37,530 nt of DNA from an uncultured Clostridia bacterium (GTDB lineage Bacteria > Bacillota > Clostridia > Oscillospirales > Acutalibacteraceae), in contig CAMFQG010000004.1 of assembly GCA_945980035.1 (NCBI GenBank), positions 1 to 37,530 on the forward strand, written 5' to 3'. This document shows, in pieces, positions 28,622 to 37,515 of the stretch. The notes beneath the pieces were generated by a model. That model searched no databases. It was given only the letters and a program-made list of their open reading frames with translations, and had not been told where the DNA came from. Position 1 is the stretch's first letter. The number at the start of each line of letters is the position of its first letter. Made by a program: the position numbers and the translations under genes.

Positions 28622-29901
28622 TAGGCTTTTGTGATTTGCATTATGCAGTAAAGTCAATCTTTCTTGTAGTAACATTTGTTGCGGTTTGTTCAAGCATCTG
28701 CCTGTTGCCTCGTGTTTTCAGCAGAAAAAAGCTGATGCCGAAGCTACTTGTTCCCCTTTGCTTTTTGCTCAGCGGAGCAATGCTGATTTTGTTTGCAGCT
28801 CAGGTAAAATCGGCTCATCCCTCTTGGCATATATCTCCGATTATAGAGAGTGTTACAGAATTGCCGGTAATACTTCCGATTTTACTACTGCTTGCTGTCA
28901 TTACTACGCTTTTGACGATTGTGATTAAGGAAATAAAATTTGAAAAGAACTCAATTACCCGTTCATCAGTTAAGGAAAGTCTTGATTCTCTTAACACCGG
29001 TCTTTGCTTTGCCTACAAAAACGGTATGGTAATGCTTATAAATCACCGAATGAACAATTTGAGCCACACAATATTCGGCAGAAATTTACAGAATGTCAAT
29101 GCTTTTTGGGAAAACTTGAGTAACGGTGAAATACAGTCAGGTGTAACAAGGCTGTCTATGGGGGCAAATCCGTCTTTGCGTTTGCCTGATGAAAGGGTGT
29201 GGACTTTCTCCCGTAAAGTGATTGACGGTATTACCCAGCTCACAGCGGCAGAAACAACAAAGCTTAATAAACTTACGGAAGAACTGAAAGAAAAGAACGC
29301 AGAGCTTACTGTTATGAATGAACGTCTGCGTAAGTACGGCGAGAATGTAGATAAGCTTACACGTGAAAAAGAGCGTTTGGAAACAAAAGTCCGTATTCAC
29401 CGAGAGCTTGGGCAGGCGTTGCTTTTGACGCGTCGATATTTACAGGTAGACAGTGATAATACTCAGGAACTGCTTAATATTTTGAAGCGTAACATAGCAA
29501 TGCTCCGTTTGGAATCGGAAAGCCTGAAAAATGACGAGCCACTAATAATGCTTATGAAAGCCGCACACTCCGCCGGAATTGAAGTGCTTATCACCGGACA
29601 GACGCCTAAGCAGGAAGATGCAAACCGACTGTTTTTTGAAGCTGCTACAGAAGCCCTTACCAATGCAGTGCGACACGCCGATGCAAAAAAGCTTTGTGTT
29701 GAGTTGACGGAAGATGACAAAGCATATTTCGTTTATTTTACTAATGACGGCAGTAAGCCACAGAATAAAATTGTAGAGGGTGGCGGTCTTGGCTCTCTCA
29801 GACTAAAAACAGAACAAATCGGCGGGACAATGGAAGTGCTGTATCAACCGGAATTTGTCCTGAAAATAACCGTTCCAAAGAAAAGAGGTGACGTCCTATG
29901 A
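28618..29901 (+). CDS. Membrane sensor histidine kinase (HisKA_3/HATPase, NarX/LiaS-like)
   Basis: ATG overlaps the upstream stop (ATGA) with GGAGGTGG RBS. H-box VRIHRELGQALLLTRR, N-box ATEALTNAVRHADA, G-box GGGLGSLRLKTEQIGG. Confidence 0.87.
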   Translation: MIGFCDLHYAVKSIFLVVTFVAVCSSICLLPRVFSRKKLMPKLLVPLCFLLSGAMLILFAAQVKSAHPSWHISPIIESVTELPVILPILLLLAVITTLLTIVIKEIKFEKNSITRSSVKESLDSLNTGLCFAYKNGMVMLINHRMNNLSHTIFGRNLQNVNAFWENLSNGEIQSGVTRLSMGANPSLRLPDERVWTFSRKVIDGITQLTAAETTKLNKLTEELKEKNAELTVMNERLRKYGENVDKLTREKERLETKVRIHRELGQALLLTRRYLQVDSDNTQELLNILKRNIAMLRLESESLKNDEPLIMLMKAAHSAGIEVLITGQTPKQEDANRLFFEAATEALTNAVRHADAKKLCVELTEDDKAYFVYFTNDGSKPQNKIVEGGGLGSLRLKTEQIGGTMEVLYQPEFVLKITVPKKRGDVL

Positions 29902-30521
29902 TAAATGTGCTTATTGTTGAAGATGATCCTATGGCAAGGCAGCTTCTTGAAATATACATAAACACAAGCGAAAAGTATAACCACATTCAGTCCGTAGAAA
30001 GTGCGGCGCTGGCGGAGTTTTGCTGTCGAACAAATAAAGTAGATGTTGTTTTGATGGATGTCTGTACGGCTATGAACGCAAGTGGTCTTGACGCTGCCGA
30101 AAAAATCAAAAAGAGCTTTCCTGACACAAAGGTCATTATTATAACCAGCCAGCCTGAGTGCAGTTTTATTGACAGAGCGCACAAAGTGGGCGTTGACAGC
30201 TTTTGGTACAAAAGCTCCGCAGCAGAAGAAATACTGTCTGTTTTGGATCGCACAATGGCGGGAGAACAGGTGTATCCGGAATCCGCCCCATCCCTTAAGC
30301 TGGGAAATACATTTAGTGAAAATCTTACCGACCGTGAGCTTGAGGTTCTGCGGGAATTAGTGGCAGGTGAGTCGGATGCCGCTATTGCAGAAAAACTGTT
30401 TATGTCTTTGCGGACAGTAAAAGGGCATATTCAGAGTATGAGGGAAAAAACAGGGTTCAGAAACCGCACAGAGCTTGCTGTCCGAGCAAGAGAAAGCGGC
30501 TTGATAATTAACAATAAATAA
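29898..30521 (+). CDS. LuxR/NarL-family response regulator
   Basis: Receiver VLIVEDDPMARQLL, VVLMDVCTAM, WYKSS; HTH LTDRELEVLRELVAGESDAAIAEKLFMSLRTVKGHIQSMREKTGFRNRTEL. Confidence 0.93.
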   Translation: MINVLIVEDDPMARQLLEIYINTSEKYNHIQSVESAALAEFCCRTNKVDVVLMDVCTAMNASGLDAAEKIKKSFPDTKVIIITSQPECSFIDRAHKVGVDSFWYKSSAAEEILSVLDRTMAGEQVYPESAPSLKLGNTFSENLTDRELEVLRELVAGESDAAIAEKLFMSLRTVKGHIQSMREKTGFRNRTELAVRARESGLIINNK

Positions 30522-30538
30522 TCAATATTCACACATAA

Positions 30539-30567
30539 AGTGTCGTCTGAAAAGACGGCACTATTTT
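30539..30567 (+). terminator. Rho-independent terminator of the sensor operon
   Basis: AGTGTCGTCT-GAAA-AGACGGCACT-ATTTTCTTT. Confidence 0.85.
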
Positions 30568-30580
30568 CTTTCAATGAAAA

Positions 30581-30626
30581 GTTTGCACTAAAGTACGATG
30601 TGCAAGTATAGAGGAAGTTATATAAT
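30581..30626 (+). promoter_or_regulatory. Regulon box B + -10
   Basis: GTTTGCACTAAAGTAC - 24 nt - TATAAT. Confidence 0.85.
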
Positions 30627-30699
30627 GATGTTGGGGCAAGGAGATATTTGCCCTTAACCGATACTACATATTGTATAAAAAAGTTGAAAGGAGTTACTT

Positions 30700-33282
30700 A
30701 TGAAAAAGGTTATTTCATTATTCCTGTCGTTAATGATGCTTTTTAGCGTTATGATAGGACACACAATTACTGCGCATGCAGAAGATCAAATCACTACAAT
30801 CGAAGTTAATAGCGTACAAGCACCATATATCGGTGCAACTATCAAAGATTTGTGTTTCTTCTCCGTTCCCGAATGGGCGGATTATAGCGGATACAGCAGC
30901 GATTTTACTAAGTGTATGCTTTGGTTCGATTTGGATTCCGCAAATCCTGATAAAGCACTTCCTGTAGATGCCGTTTGCGTAGAGGGACACCAATATAGTG
31001 TGTCTGTAAGATTAATTACTAATACAGGTTGTAGTTTTGCATCATCACCAAAGGCGTATCTTAACAGCAAAGCTGCTTCCACAAGTTCATATCTCGGTAG
31101 AAACCCAAGTGTTTGTCTTGCAGTGGATTATACCTTCCCTAAATTAACAAAGGAACGTATTGACAATGTAAATGCTTTCTTTGAGTTTGGGGAATTTACT
31201 AAGGGCGTTACTGTAAATGGCACTTCCACCCTTGTTAATGGTAATATGGTAAATACTGTTACAACCGGTTGGTTCCACAATGGTACGGCTGTGCAGGTGG
31301 ATACAACAGTTACATATGGTAACTGGGGATTTGTAATAGGTATGGTTGCGTCTGATTCTTACTATTTTGATGAATCCTCCACCATTACTATTGATGGCAA
31401 GAAGTTGAATCCGACAAATATTTTTTCAAACGGTAAGGCTGCGTTCTTCCGTTCGGCAGATGATTTCTTCACCGTTCCATGCACTCATAACTATTCATCA
31501 AGTTGGTCATATGACAGCACTACTCACTGGAAACAATGTTCCATTTGCAACGACAAGGGCGAATTAAATGCTCATACTTACGGTGCAGGTATAACAGAGG
31601 GTGATGTTACAACATATACATGCTCAGAATGTGGATACAAAAAAGTTGACAAATATATCGAAAACGGTTTCCGTTATGCTGATGTTGACGGCGGTGTTCA
31701 GGTGGTTACATATAAAGGAAACGATGTAAACGTAAATGTTCCTGATGTTTTAGGCGGTAAAAAGGTTGTCAGCATAGGCGACTATGCATTTGCCACGGCA
31801 AAAAACAAAGCCTCTATCAAGAGTATCACACTTCCATCTACCGTTACCTCTATCGGTAAAAATGCCTTTAATGGCTGTACTGCACTGACAAGCGTAAATA
31901 TTCCTTCAGGTGTAACAAGAATTGAAAATGAAACTTTCTTTGGTTGCGAAAGCTTGGGAAATATTGCTATTCCATACGGTGTTACTTTCATAGGAACCAG
32001 CGCTTTCCAAGGCTGCGGAATTTCTTCCGTTGTTATTCCTTGTAGCGTAAATACAATCAAATCACGGGCTTTCCGTGGATGTAACAATCTCGGCAGTGTT
32101 GTTGTTCCGGATTCTGTTACAACCCTTGAAACCGGTGCCTTTATCAGTTGTAAAGAACTGAAAACAGCAGTTATCGGAGACAGAGTTACAATAATTCCTG
32201 ATTCCGTTTTTGATGCCAGCAACGCATTGGAAAGCCTTACACTTCCTGCCGGTTTAACCTCTATCGGCAAATATAATCTTGATAATAAATCAAACTTTAC
32301 TAAGATTTATTTCAGAGGTACACAGGCACAGTGGAATGCAGTTAAAATTGGAACTTATAATACTAACTCTGCTACTGTCGAATATAATTACACAACAAAA
32401 ACAGATGTTGGACAGCATAAGTACAGTAAGTTAACTACAATTGCTCCCACCTGCATAGATGAAGGCTATACGCTAAATGTCTGCGAGGGTTGCTCAGACA
32501 GCTTCAAGACAGATATAACAGCAGCTACAGGTATTCATTCCTATAACAGCGGTGTGTTTACAAAAGAGGTAACCTGCACAGAAGACGGTGAAAAGGTACA
32601 TTCCTGTAATGTCTGCGGTGATAGTTACTCCGAAACAGTAGAGAAAACAGGTCACAAAACTGCTGCAACAACAACACCGGCAACTACTACTGAAGACGGA
32701 AAAATTGTTGAGGCTTGTACAATCTGTGATGAAATCATTTCCACCACAGATATTCCAAAGATTTCAAAAGTTTGGCTTTCTACAACATTCTACACATATA
32801 AAGGCAAGGTTAGAACTCCAAGCGTAACGGCTACAGACAGCGAGATGAAGTCACTTATAAAGAATACCGACTATACTGTTGAACGCGCAAGTGGCAGAAA
32901 GAATGTAGGCAAGTACGCAATAAAGGTTACATTTATGGGTAATTACAGCGGTACACAGACACTGTATTTCACAATCGCGCCTAAGACAAGTGCCATTTCA
33001 AAAGTGAAAGCAAAATCGAAAGGCTTCACATTTAAGTGGAAGAAGCAGAACACGCAAACAACAGGCTATGAAATTCAGTATAGTAAATCAAGTAAATTTA
33101 AAAAAGCTATAACAGAAACAATAAGCAAGAATGCTAAAAGATCCAAAACCGTTTCTAATCTTAAAGCACAGAAAAAGTATTATATTCATGTTCGCACCTA
33201 CAAGACGGTAAAGATTGACGGCGTAGCTACGAAAATTTACTCATCCTGGAGCAAGTCAAAAGAAGTAAAAACAAAGAAATAA
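30700..33282 (+). CDS. Secreted BspA-like LRR surface protein with CxxC repeats and C-terminal Fn3-like domain
   Basis: Signal peptide; LRR_5 repeats (AFNGCTALTSVNIPSGVTRIENETFFGCESL); repeated CSxCxxKGE / CNVCGDSYSETVEKTGH motifs; GYEIQYSKSSKFKKA. Confidence 0.85.
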   Translation: MKKVISLFLSLMMLFSVMIGHTITAHAEDQITTIEVNSVQAPYIGATIKDLCFFSVPEWADYSGYSSDFTKCMLWFDLDSANPDKALPVDAVCVEGHQYSVSVRLITNTGCSFASSPKAYLNSKAASTSSYLGRNPSVCLAVDYTFPKLTKERIDNVNAFFEFGEFTKGVTVNGTSTLVNGNMVNTVTTGWFHNGTAVQVDTTVTYGNWGFVIGMVASDSYYFDESSTITIDGKKLNPTNIFSNGKAAFFRSADDFFTVPCTHNYSSSWSYDSTTHWKQCSICNDKGELNAHTYGAGITEGDVTTYTCSECGYKKVDKYIENGFRYADVDGGVQVVTYKGNDVNVNVPDVLGGKKVVSIGDYAFATAKNKASIKSITLPSTVTSIGKNAFNGCTALTSVNIPSGVTRIENETFFGCESLGNIAIPYGVTFIGTSAFQGCGISSVVIPCSVNTIKSRAFRGCNNLGSVVVPDSVTTLETGAFISCKELKTAVIGDRVTIIPDSVFDASNALESLTLPAGLTSIGKYNLDNKSNFTKIYFRGTQAQWNAVKIGTYNTNSATVEYNYTTKTDVGQHKYSKLTTIAPTCIDEGYTLNVCEGCSDSFKTDITAATGIHSYNSGVFTKEVTCTEDGEKVHSCNVCGDSYSETVEKTGHKTAATTTPATTTEDGKIVEACTICDEIISTTDIPKISKVWLSTTFYTYKGKVRTPSVTATDSEMKSLIKNTDYTVERASGRKNVGKYAIKVTFMGNYSGTQTLYFTIAPKTSAISKVKAKSKGFTFKWKKQNTQTTGYEIQYSKSSKFKKAITETISKNAKRSKTVSNLKAQKKYYIHVRTYKTVKIDGVATKIYSSWSKSKEVKTKK

Positions 33283-33304
33283 CAGTACATTTTTTTACAA
33301 CAAG

Positions 33305-33335
33305 ACGGTAGTGGAATTTCCGCTACCGTTTTCTT
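33305..33335 (+). terminator. Rho-independent terminator
   Basis: ACGGTAG-TGGAATTTCCG-CTACCGT-TTTCTT. Confidence 0.8.
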
Positions 33336-33527
33336 ATTTGATAGTAAACTTCAAATAATTGACAAATTTGTCAGTAATCGGAAAATGATTTTATGTTACC
33401 GTTAATTCATCTTATCATCCTATCAAACAAAAAATAATTTATATTGCCCGCTCAGTTGCGCCCTGCGTGCGCACGAGCGATGGCTAAAGAAAGCGCACGC
33501 ATATGGTGCGCTTTCTTGTGTCGTAAT

Positions 33528-33573
33528 GTTTGCACTAAAGTACGATGTTTTGGACTATATAAATCTGTATAAT
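33528..33573 (+). promoter_or_regulatory. Regulon box C + -10
   Basis: GTTTGCACTAAAGTAC - 24 nt - TATAAT. Confidence 0.85.
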
Positions 33574-33608
33574 AAAATGTGTAAAGTTATCGAAAGGAGA
33601 TAAAATTT

Positions 33609-34496
33609 ATGGGATTAGGAGGTTTCTTTAAGAACACTTTTGGAAAAAAGACCTGTACTTTTTGTAACGGCGAGTGCGGAATGTTAAACCGAACAAAAAT
33701 CAAAGGCGATGAATACATATGCGGAAATTGTGACGATATGTGTTCATTCCATATTCAGAAATACAGATTTACAAAGGACGAGTTAAGAGGGCATATGGAG
33801 TATATGAAACGCTCCGATCGTATCTACAAAGAGGTTGCCTTAAACGGTGCAAGATCAGAGAGATACCCTTCGGCTACCGCAAGACAAGGCATAGAGTTCT
33901 TTGATGATATCGGAATGTTCCGCATCATAGACGGCTCAAAGGATAACAACGAAAAATACCCCAAGGAGCTTTTCCGTTATGACCAGGTGGCAAATTATGA
34001 GCCGTATATGGAAGAATCCGAAGAAACGGATTCAAACGGAAAAACTAAAAAAGTGTTTGGTGAGGGCGGTATAAAAATCACTTTGGTTGGTGGCAGAGAT
34101 GATACAACAACTATGAGAAAAGGACTGCGTGCACACCCTTATATAACCGAAGAAATTACTGTATGCTTTGCAACAAACGACAGAGAAAAAGAAAATTATC
34201 TCAGATATGTGGATAATGCAATACATCACTTCAACTATATTTTCGGAGTTAATGACGACACAAACGGATTATTCAGCTTTGGTATGAATAAAAAAGAAAA
34301 GCGTGATTTAATGGGTGCGATTGGTTTTGCAAAAACTGCAGTTGATGCTGTAAAGGTTGCAAAAGACGGCGGAGAATTAACTGACGAAAAGAAAGCAGAA
34401 ATTCAGGCAAATATGAACGCAATGGACGACGCTCAAACCGGCGGACTTGCAGAATACACAAGACGTGCTGACGCGGCGGAATCAAAAATTAACTAA
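33609..34496 (+). CDS. DUF4428-like zinc-ribbon protein
   Basis: CTFCNGECGMLNRTKIKGDEYICGNCDDMCSFH; AAAGGAGAT RBS. Confidence 0.75.
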   Translation: MGLGGFFKNTFGKKTCTFCNGECGMLNRTKIKGDEYICGNCDDMCSFHIQKYRFTKDELRGHMEYMKRSDRIYKEVALNGARSERYPSATARQGIEFFDDIGMFRIIDGSKDNNEKYPKELFRYDQVANYEPYMEESEETDSNGKTKKVFGEGGIKITLVGGRDDTTTMRKGLRAHPYITEEITVCFATNDREKENYLRYVDNAIHHFNYIFGVNDDTNGLFSFGMNKKEKRDLMGAIGFAKTAVDAVKVAKDGGELTDEKKAEIQANMNAMDDAQTGGLAEYTRRADAAESKIN

Positions 34497-34510
34497 GGAG
34501 GATTTATACC

Positions 34511-35038
34511 ATGAAAAAGTTTTTAACAGTTTTACTGGCAGGAATTATGCTCTTATCCCTTGTTGCTTGTGACGGTGGCGGTAAGGCAGTAACAATTACA
34601 CAAGTTTGCGATGATGACGATACTATGAGTGCAACAGTTACAGTTGGATATAAAGACGGAACCACTCCCTCTGAAACAAACTCAGATGAGGCTGAACTTA
34701 TAAACGAAGAAAAGGATTTTTCTGTAGAGTTTTATTTGTATTTTGATAACGGTCTTGATTACTTTGTAGATGATGCCAAAGAGAAAAAAACCTATAAAGA
34801 AGTAAAATATTCAGGATTTGACGGTTATATGTATCAGTATGATGATTACGAGTATGAAATTTGCCTATATCTTGACGAAAAAGATGATTACGATGTTTAT
34901 CTTTTCGCTTATGTGGCACCGAATAGCGAACTCATTGATACAGAAACAACCGATATGGAAGCACTGTTCAATCAGGAGGATGTACAGAACATTTTAAATT
35001 CTGTTAAATACGAAGGCATAGTAAATAGTTCTAAATAA
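34511..35038 (+). CDS. Putative lipoprotein, unknown function
   Basis: MKKFLTVLLAGIMLLSLVACDGGG lipobox; AAGGAGG RBS. Confidence 0.8.
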   Translation: MKKFLTVLLAGIMLLSLVACDGGGKAVTITQVCDDDDTMSATVTVGYKDGTTPSETNSDEAELINEEKDFSVEFYLYFDNGLDYFVDDAKEKKTYKEVKYSGFDGYMYQYDDYEYEICLYLDEKDDYDVYLFAYVAPNSELIDTETTDMEALFNQEDVQNILNSVKYEGIVNSSK

Positions 35039-35174
35039 ATCGGATATATAATGCTTACTGAATAAACTGCAATACGCTGTTGCCCTCTTGTAAAATCACC
35101 GAAAATTGAACATTTTTTATTAACTCATAAGTGTTTTGCAGTAATCGGTGAAATAGTTATTCGGGAGGCTTTGA

Positions 35175-35825
35175 ATGGAAATAATTGTCTTTTTGACGTC
35201 GGTCTTTTTGATGTTTGTATGTATTGCTGTTTTCTGTTATTTAGATTGCAAGTCAAAGGAAAATCCGAGATATACAGGTATGCCCGACCCGGAGTATATT
35301 CGCAAACAGAAGACTGTTAATCAGGTTAATATGGTGTATGGCACAGACAAATTTCCCATAACCCTTTATAAGCCGGATGATGCCTACTTTACTATTCCAC
35401 CCGGTATTGCCCTTAATGCAGGAGAAAGAGTATGGCTTCGGGCGAATGATTCGTCTTGGAGTGCAGAGGTTTTTGGTGTGGTATGTTTTGAGAATAGTTT
35501 AGAAAGCGAAGCTTTCGTGGAGTATTACTATAAGGGTGAGTTGAGCAATTCTGATGAAGAGCTTGAATATTTCCGTCAGGAAGTAACTGACCTTGGTATT
35601 ACATATACGAACAAACCCGTGAAGCACATTAAAAGCACATATAAAAAATCAAATAAAAAAAAGACATACCGGGCGTGTTTTGTCGGATTTGAATTTGACA
35701 ATACAAGCAACGGTGTCCCCTTTGGCAGAGGTCTTATGGGATTTAAAATATACAGTATCAAAAAAGAAATTTCAGCAGGTTACATCAAAGGTTTGTTTTG
35801 CGAGCTGTTCAATCCCGAAAGATAA
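35175..35825 (+). CDS. Hypothetical single-TM anchored protein
   Basis: N-terminal TM IIVFLTSVFLMFVCIAVFCYL; RBS GGGAGG. Confidence 0.65.
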   Translation: MEIIVFLTSVFLMFVCIAVFCYLDCKSKENPRYTGMPDPEYIRKQKTVNQVNMVYGTDKFPITLYKPDDAYFTIPPGIALNAGERVWLRANDSSWSAEVFGVVCFENSLESEAFVEYYYKGELSNSDEELEYFRQEVTDLGITYTNKPVKHIKSTYKKSNKKKTYRACFVGFEFDNTSNGVPFGRGLMGFKIYSIKKEISAGYIKGLFCELFNPER

Positions 35826-35869
35826 TTTGTAAGGAAGTTATTTATAAATAACACACAGGAGGTTTAGTT

Positions 35870-36307
35870 ATGAACTATATTGGAAAATGGGTTTTTGATT
35901 CTATAGGAACGCATGATGATGAAAAAGGTATGATTTACTTAAACGCTGATGAATATCTTGCATCACCTATGCCCTATATTGATGAAACTGATGAAGAAGC
36001 AGTTGCCGATGAAATGGACGAAAGAAAGAAAACTATCGGTATGCAGGTGAAAATTTGTGATGACGGCAAACTGTATTTTCTTATGCCTGTGCCTGACGGA
36101 GTATCAGAAGCAGAGCTTAAAGAGGTGATAAACACGGGAGAGCTTATGCTTATTGACGATATGCTCACCGATAAAGCAATAGCTTGGGAAGAAAGAGACG
36201 GCGAGCTTTGGTATGATACCGGTATAGGAGACGATTCGTGGACAAAGGCAATAGATGAAAACGGTTTTTTCACATTTATAACAATGAGATTTAAAAAGAT
36301 TGATTAA
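35870..36307 (+). CDS. Hypothetical acidic protein
   Basis: RBS AGGAGG; ORF MNYIGKWVFDSIGTHDDEKGMIYL... Confidence 0.65.
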   Translation: MNYIGKWVFDSIGTHDDEKGMIYLNADEYLASPMPYIDETDEEAVADEMDERKKTIGMQVKICDDGKLYFLMPVPDGVSEAELKEVINTGELMLIDDMLTDKAIAWEERDGELWYDTGIGDDSWTKAIDENGFFTFITMRFKKID

Positions 36308-36320
36308 CGGAGGTTTTGTT

Positions 36321-36920
36321 ATGGGAATTTTTGATTCGCTAATGAAAGCAGCAGAAAACACCATTAAAAAAGAGGCTACAAAAGCAGTAACCGGTGCGGC
36401 TCAATCCATAGGAAAGGGTAAAAATCGTTCTGAACGCTTTACCTTTTCTTCTCTGCCGACAAGCTTGAGTGAACTGCAGGCTCTGCCCGAAGCAACGCTT
36501 GACTCACCGTTCAAAACAGCGGCCTTAACTCTTGCTGTACTTTGCAGATATGAAGAGGATTGTAATGCAACATTTGAAATGCTTGATTTTCTCAAAGGGC
36601 CTGAAAATGTAAGTACATACGAAAAGCAGTTTATCAAAGAACGGCTTGAAGATAAATTCTATAAGCCTTTCTCGTTTTTTAACGGTGCAACTCCCGAAAA
36701 CGGATACAAGCCATCAACACCATATACCATAGCCATATACGAAAACCCATACTCGTTTGACAATGAAAATTGGGCAACTCTCTGGGTTAAAAGCGGTGGC
36801 GGTGATAATATGAGGTCTATAAAGCTTCGCAAAAAGCCCTCTACCGGTCAATGGTTTTTAAACGAAATTCAATGTCTTTCCGATATAAGAGTGCCTGCAA
36901 GCGAAGATCCCTGGGCGTAA
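36321..36920 (+). CDS. Hypothetical protein, DUF6935-like
   Basis: RBS CGGAGG, ATG at 36321. FTFSSLPTSLSELQALPEATLDSPFKTAALTLAVLCRYEED resembles DUF6935 from memory; family call unverified. Confidence 0.6.
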   Translation: MGIFDSLMKAAENTIKKEATKAVTGAAQSIGKGKNRSERFTFSSLPTSLSELQALPEATLDSPFKTAALTLAVLCRYEEDCNATFEMLDFLKGPENVSTYEKQFIKERLEDKFYKPFSFFNGATPENGYKPSTPYTIAIYENPYSFDNENWATLWVKSGGGDNMRSIKLRKKPSTGQWFLNEIQCLSDIRVPASEDPWA

Positions 36921-36974
36921 CTAAAAAGTATGCTGGCGAAAGTTTTTTGACGGTAGCATAAAGTTTACCTGAAA

Positions 36975-37019
36975 GTTTGCACTTAAATACGATGTGTGGA
37001 CTGTATAAATCTGTATAAA
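36975..37019 (+). promoter_or_regulatory. Regulon box D + -10
   Basis: GTTTGCACTTAAATAC - 23 nt - TATAAA. Confidence 0.75.
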
Positions 37020-37043
37020 GGTATTACAAGGAGATAAAAAGAT

Positions 37044-37430
37044 ATGAAAAACATCGTCGTCTGTATCGGAAACGGTCTGCTATCCGAAGCAATCATTAAT
37101 ATGCTGAAAAACAGTGGCGAATTTAACCCTTTTCGAGTTCTGATTCAGAAAAAGAACAATATCGCAAATGAATGTGAAGCCCTATCTGCCGACATCCTCT
37201 TGATGGATGTGTCTTATGCTTCCGGCACGACTATGGAGACACGATTAAACGAAGTAAAGCAAGTAAGAGAAAAAACTCCCACCTGTAAACTCGTAATGCT
37301 GTGCGATGAAAATTCAGCACCCGAAATTGCCCGTGAGGTAGCCAATGCGAAAAAGGACGGGCTTATCGACGCTTTCTTTTATTCATCTGTAACCGAAAAA
37401 TATTTGACGGCTGTTCTGTCCTCCATTTAG
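37044..37430 (+). CDS. Stand-alone degenerate response-regulator receiver domain, no output domain
   Basis: ADILLMDVSYASG and LIDAFFYSSVTEKYLTAVL align with VDVVLMDVCTAMN and VDSFWYKSSAAEEILSVL of the LuxR-family regulator. N-terminal acidic pair and conserved Lys absent. Confidence 0.7.
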   Translation: MKNIVVCIGNGLLSEAIINMLKNSGEFNPFRVLIQKKNNIANECEALSADILLMDVSYASGTTMETRLNEVKQVREKTPTCKLVMLCDENSAPEIAREVANAKKDGLIDAFFYSSVTEKYLTAVLSSI

Positions 37431-37515
37431 CGAGAATAACAAAGGGTAGGTTACAGTAAACAGTTGCTTACTCTTTCAACTTGTTTTTTGGATAGTAATG
37501 ACAGCAGAATTACTA

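Noticed and set aside
31782-32270. 162-aa minus-strand ORF inside the LRR protein
   Set aside because: Shadow ORF antisense to periodic LRR codons; no independent start signals.
35096-35151. TCACCGA...TCGGTGA inverted repeat upstream of 35175
   Set aside because: Only 7 bp with a 42-nt loop in an AT-rich spacer; too weak to claim.
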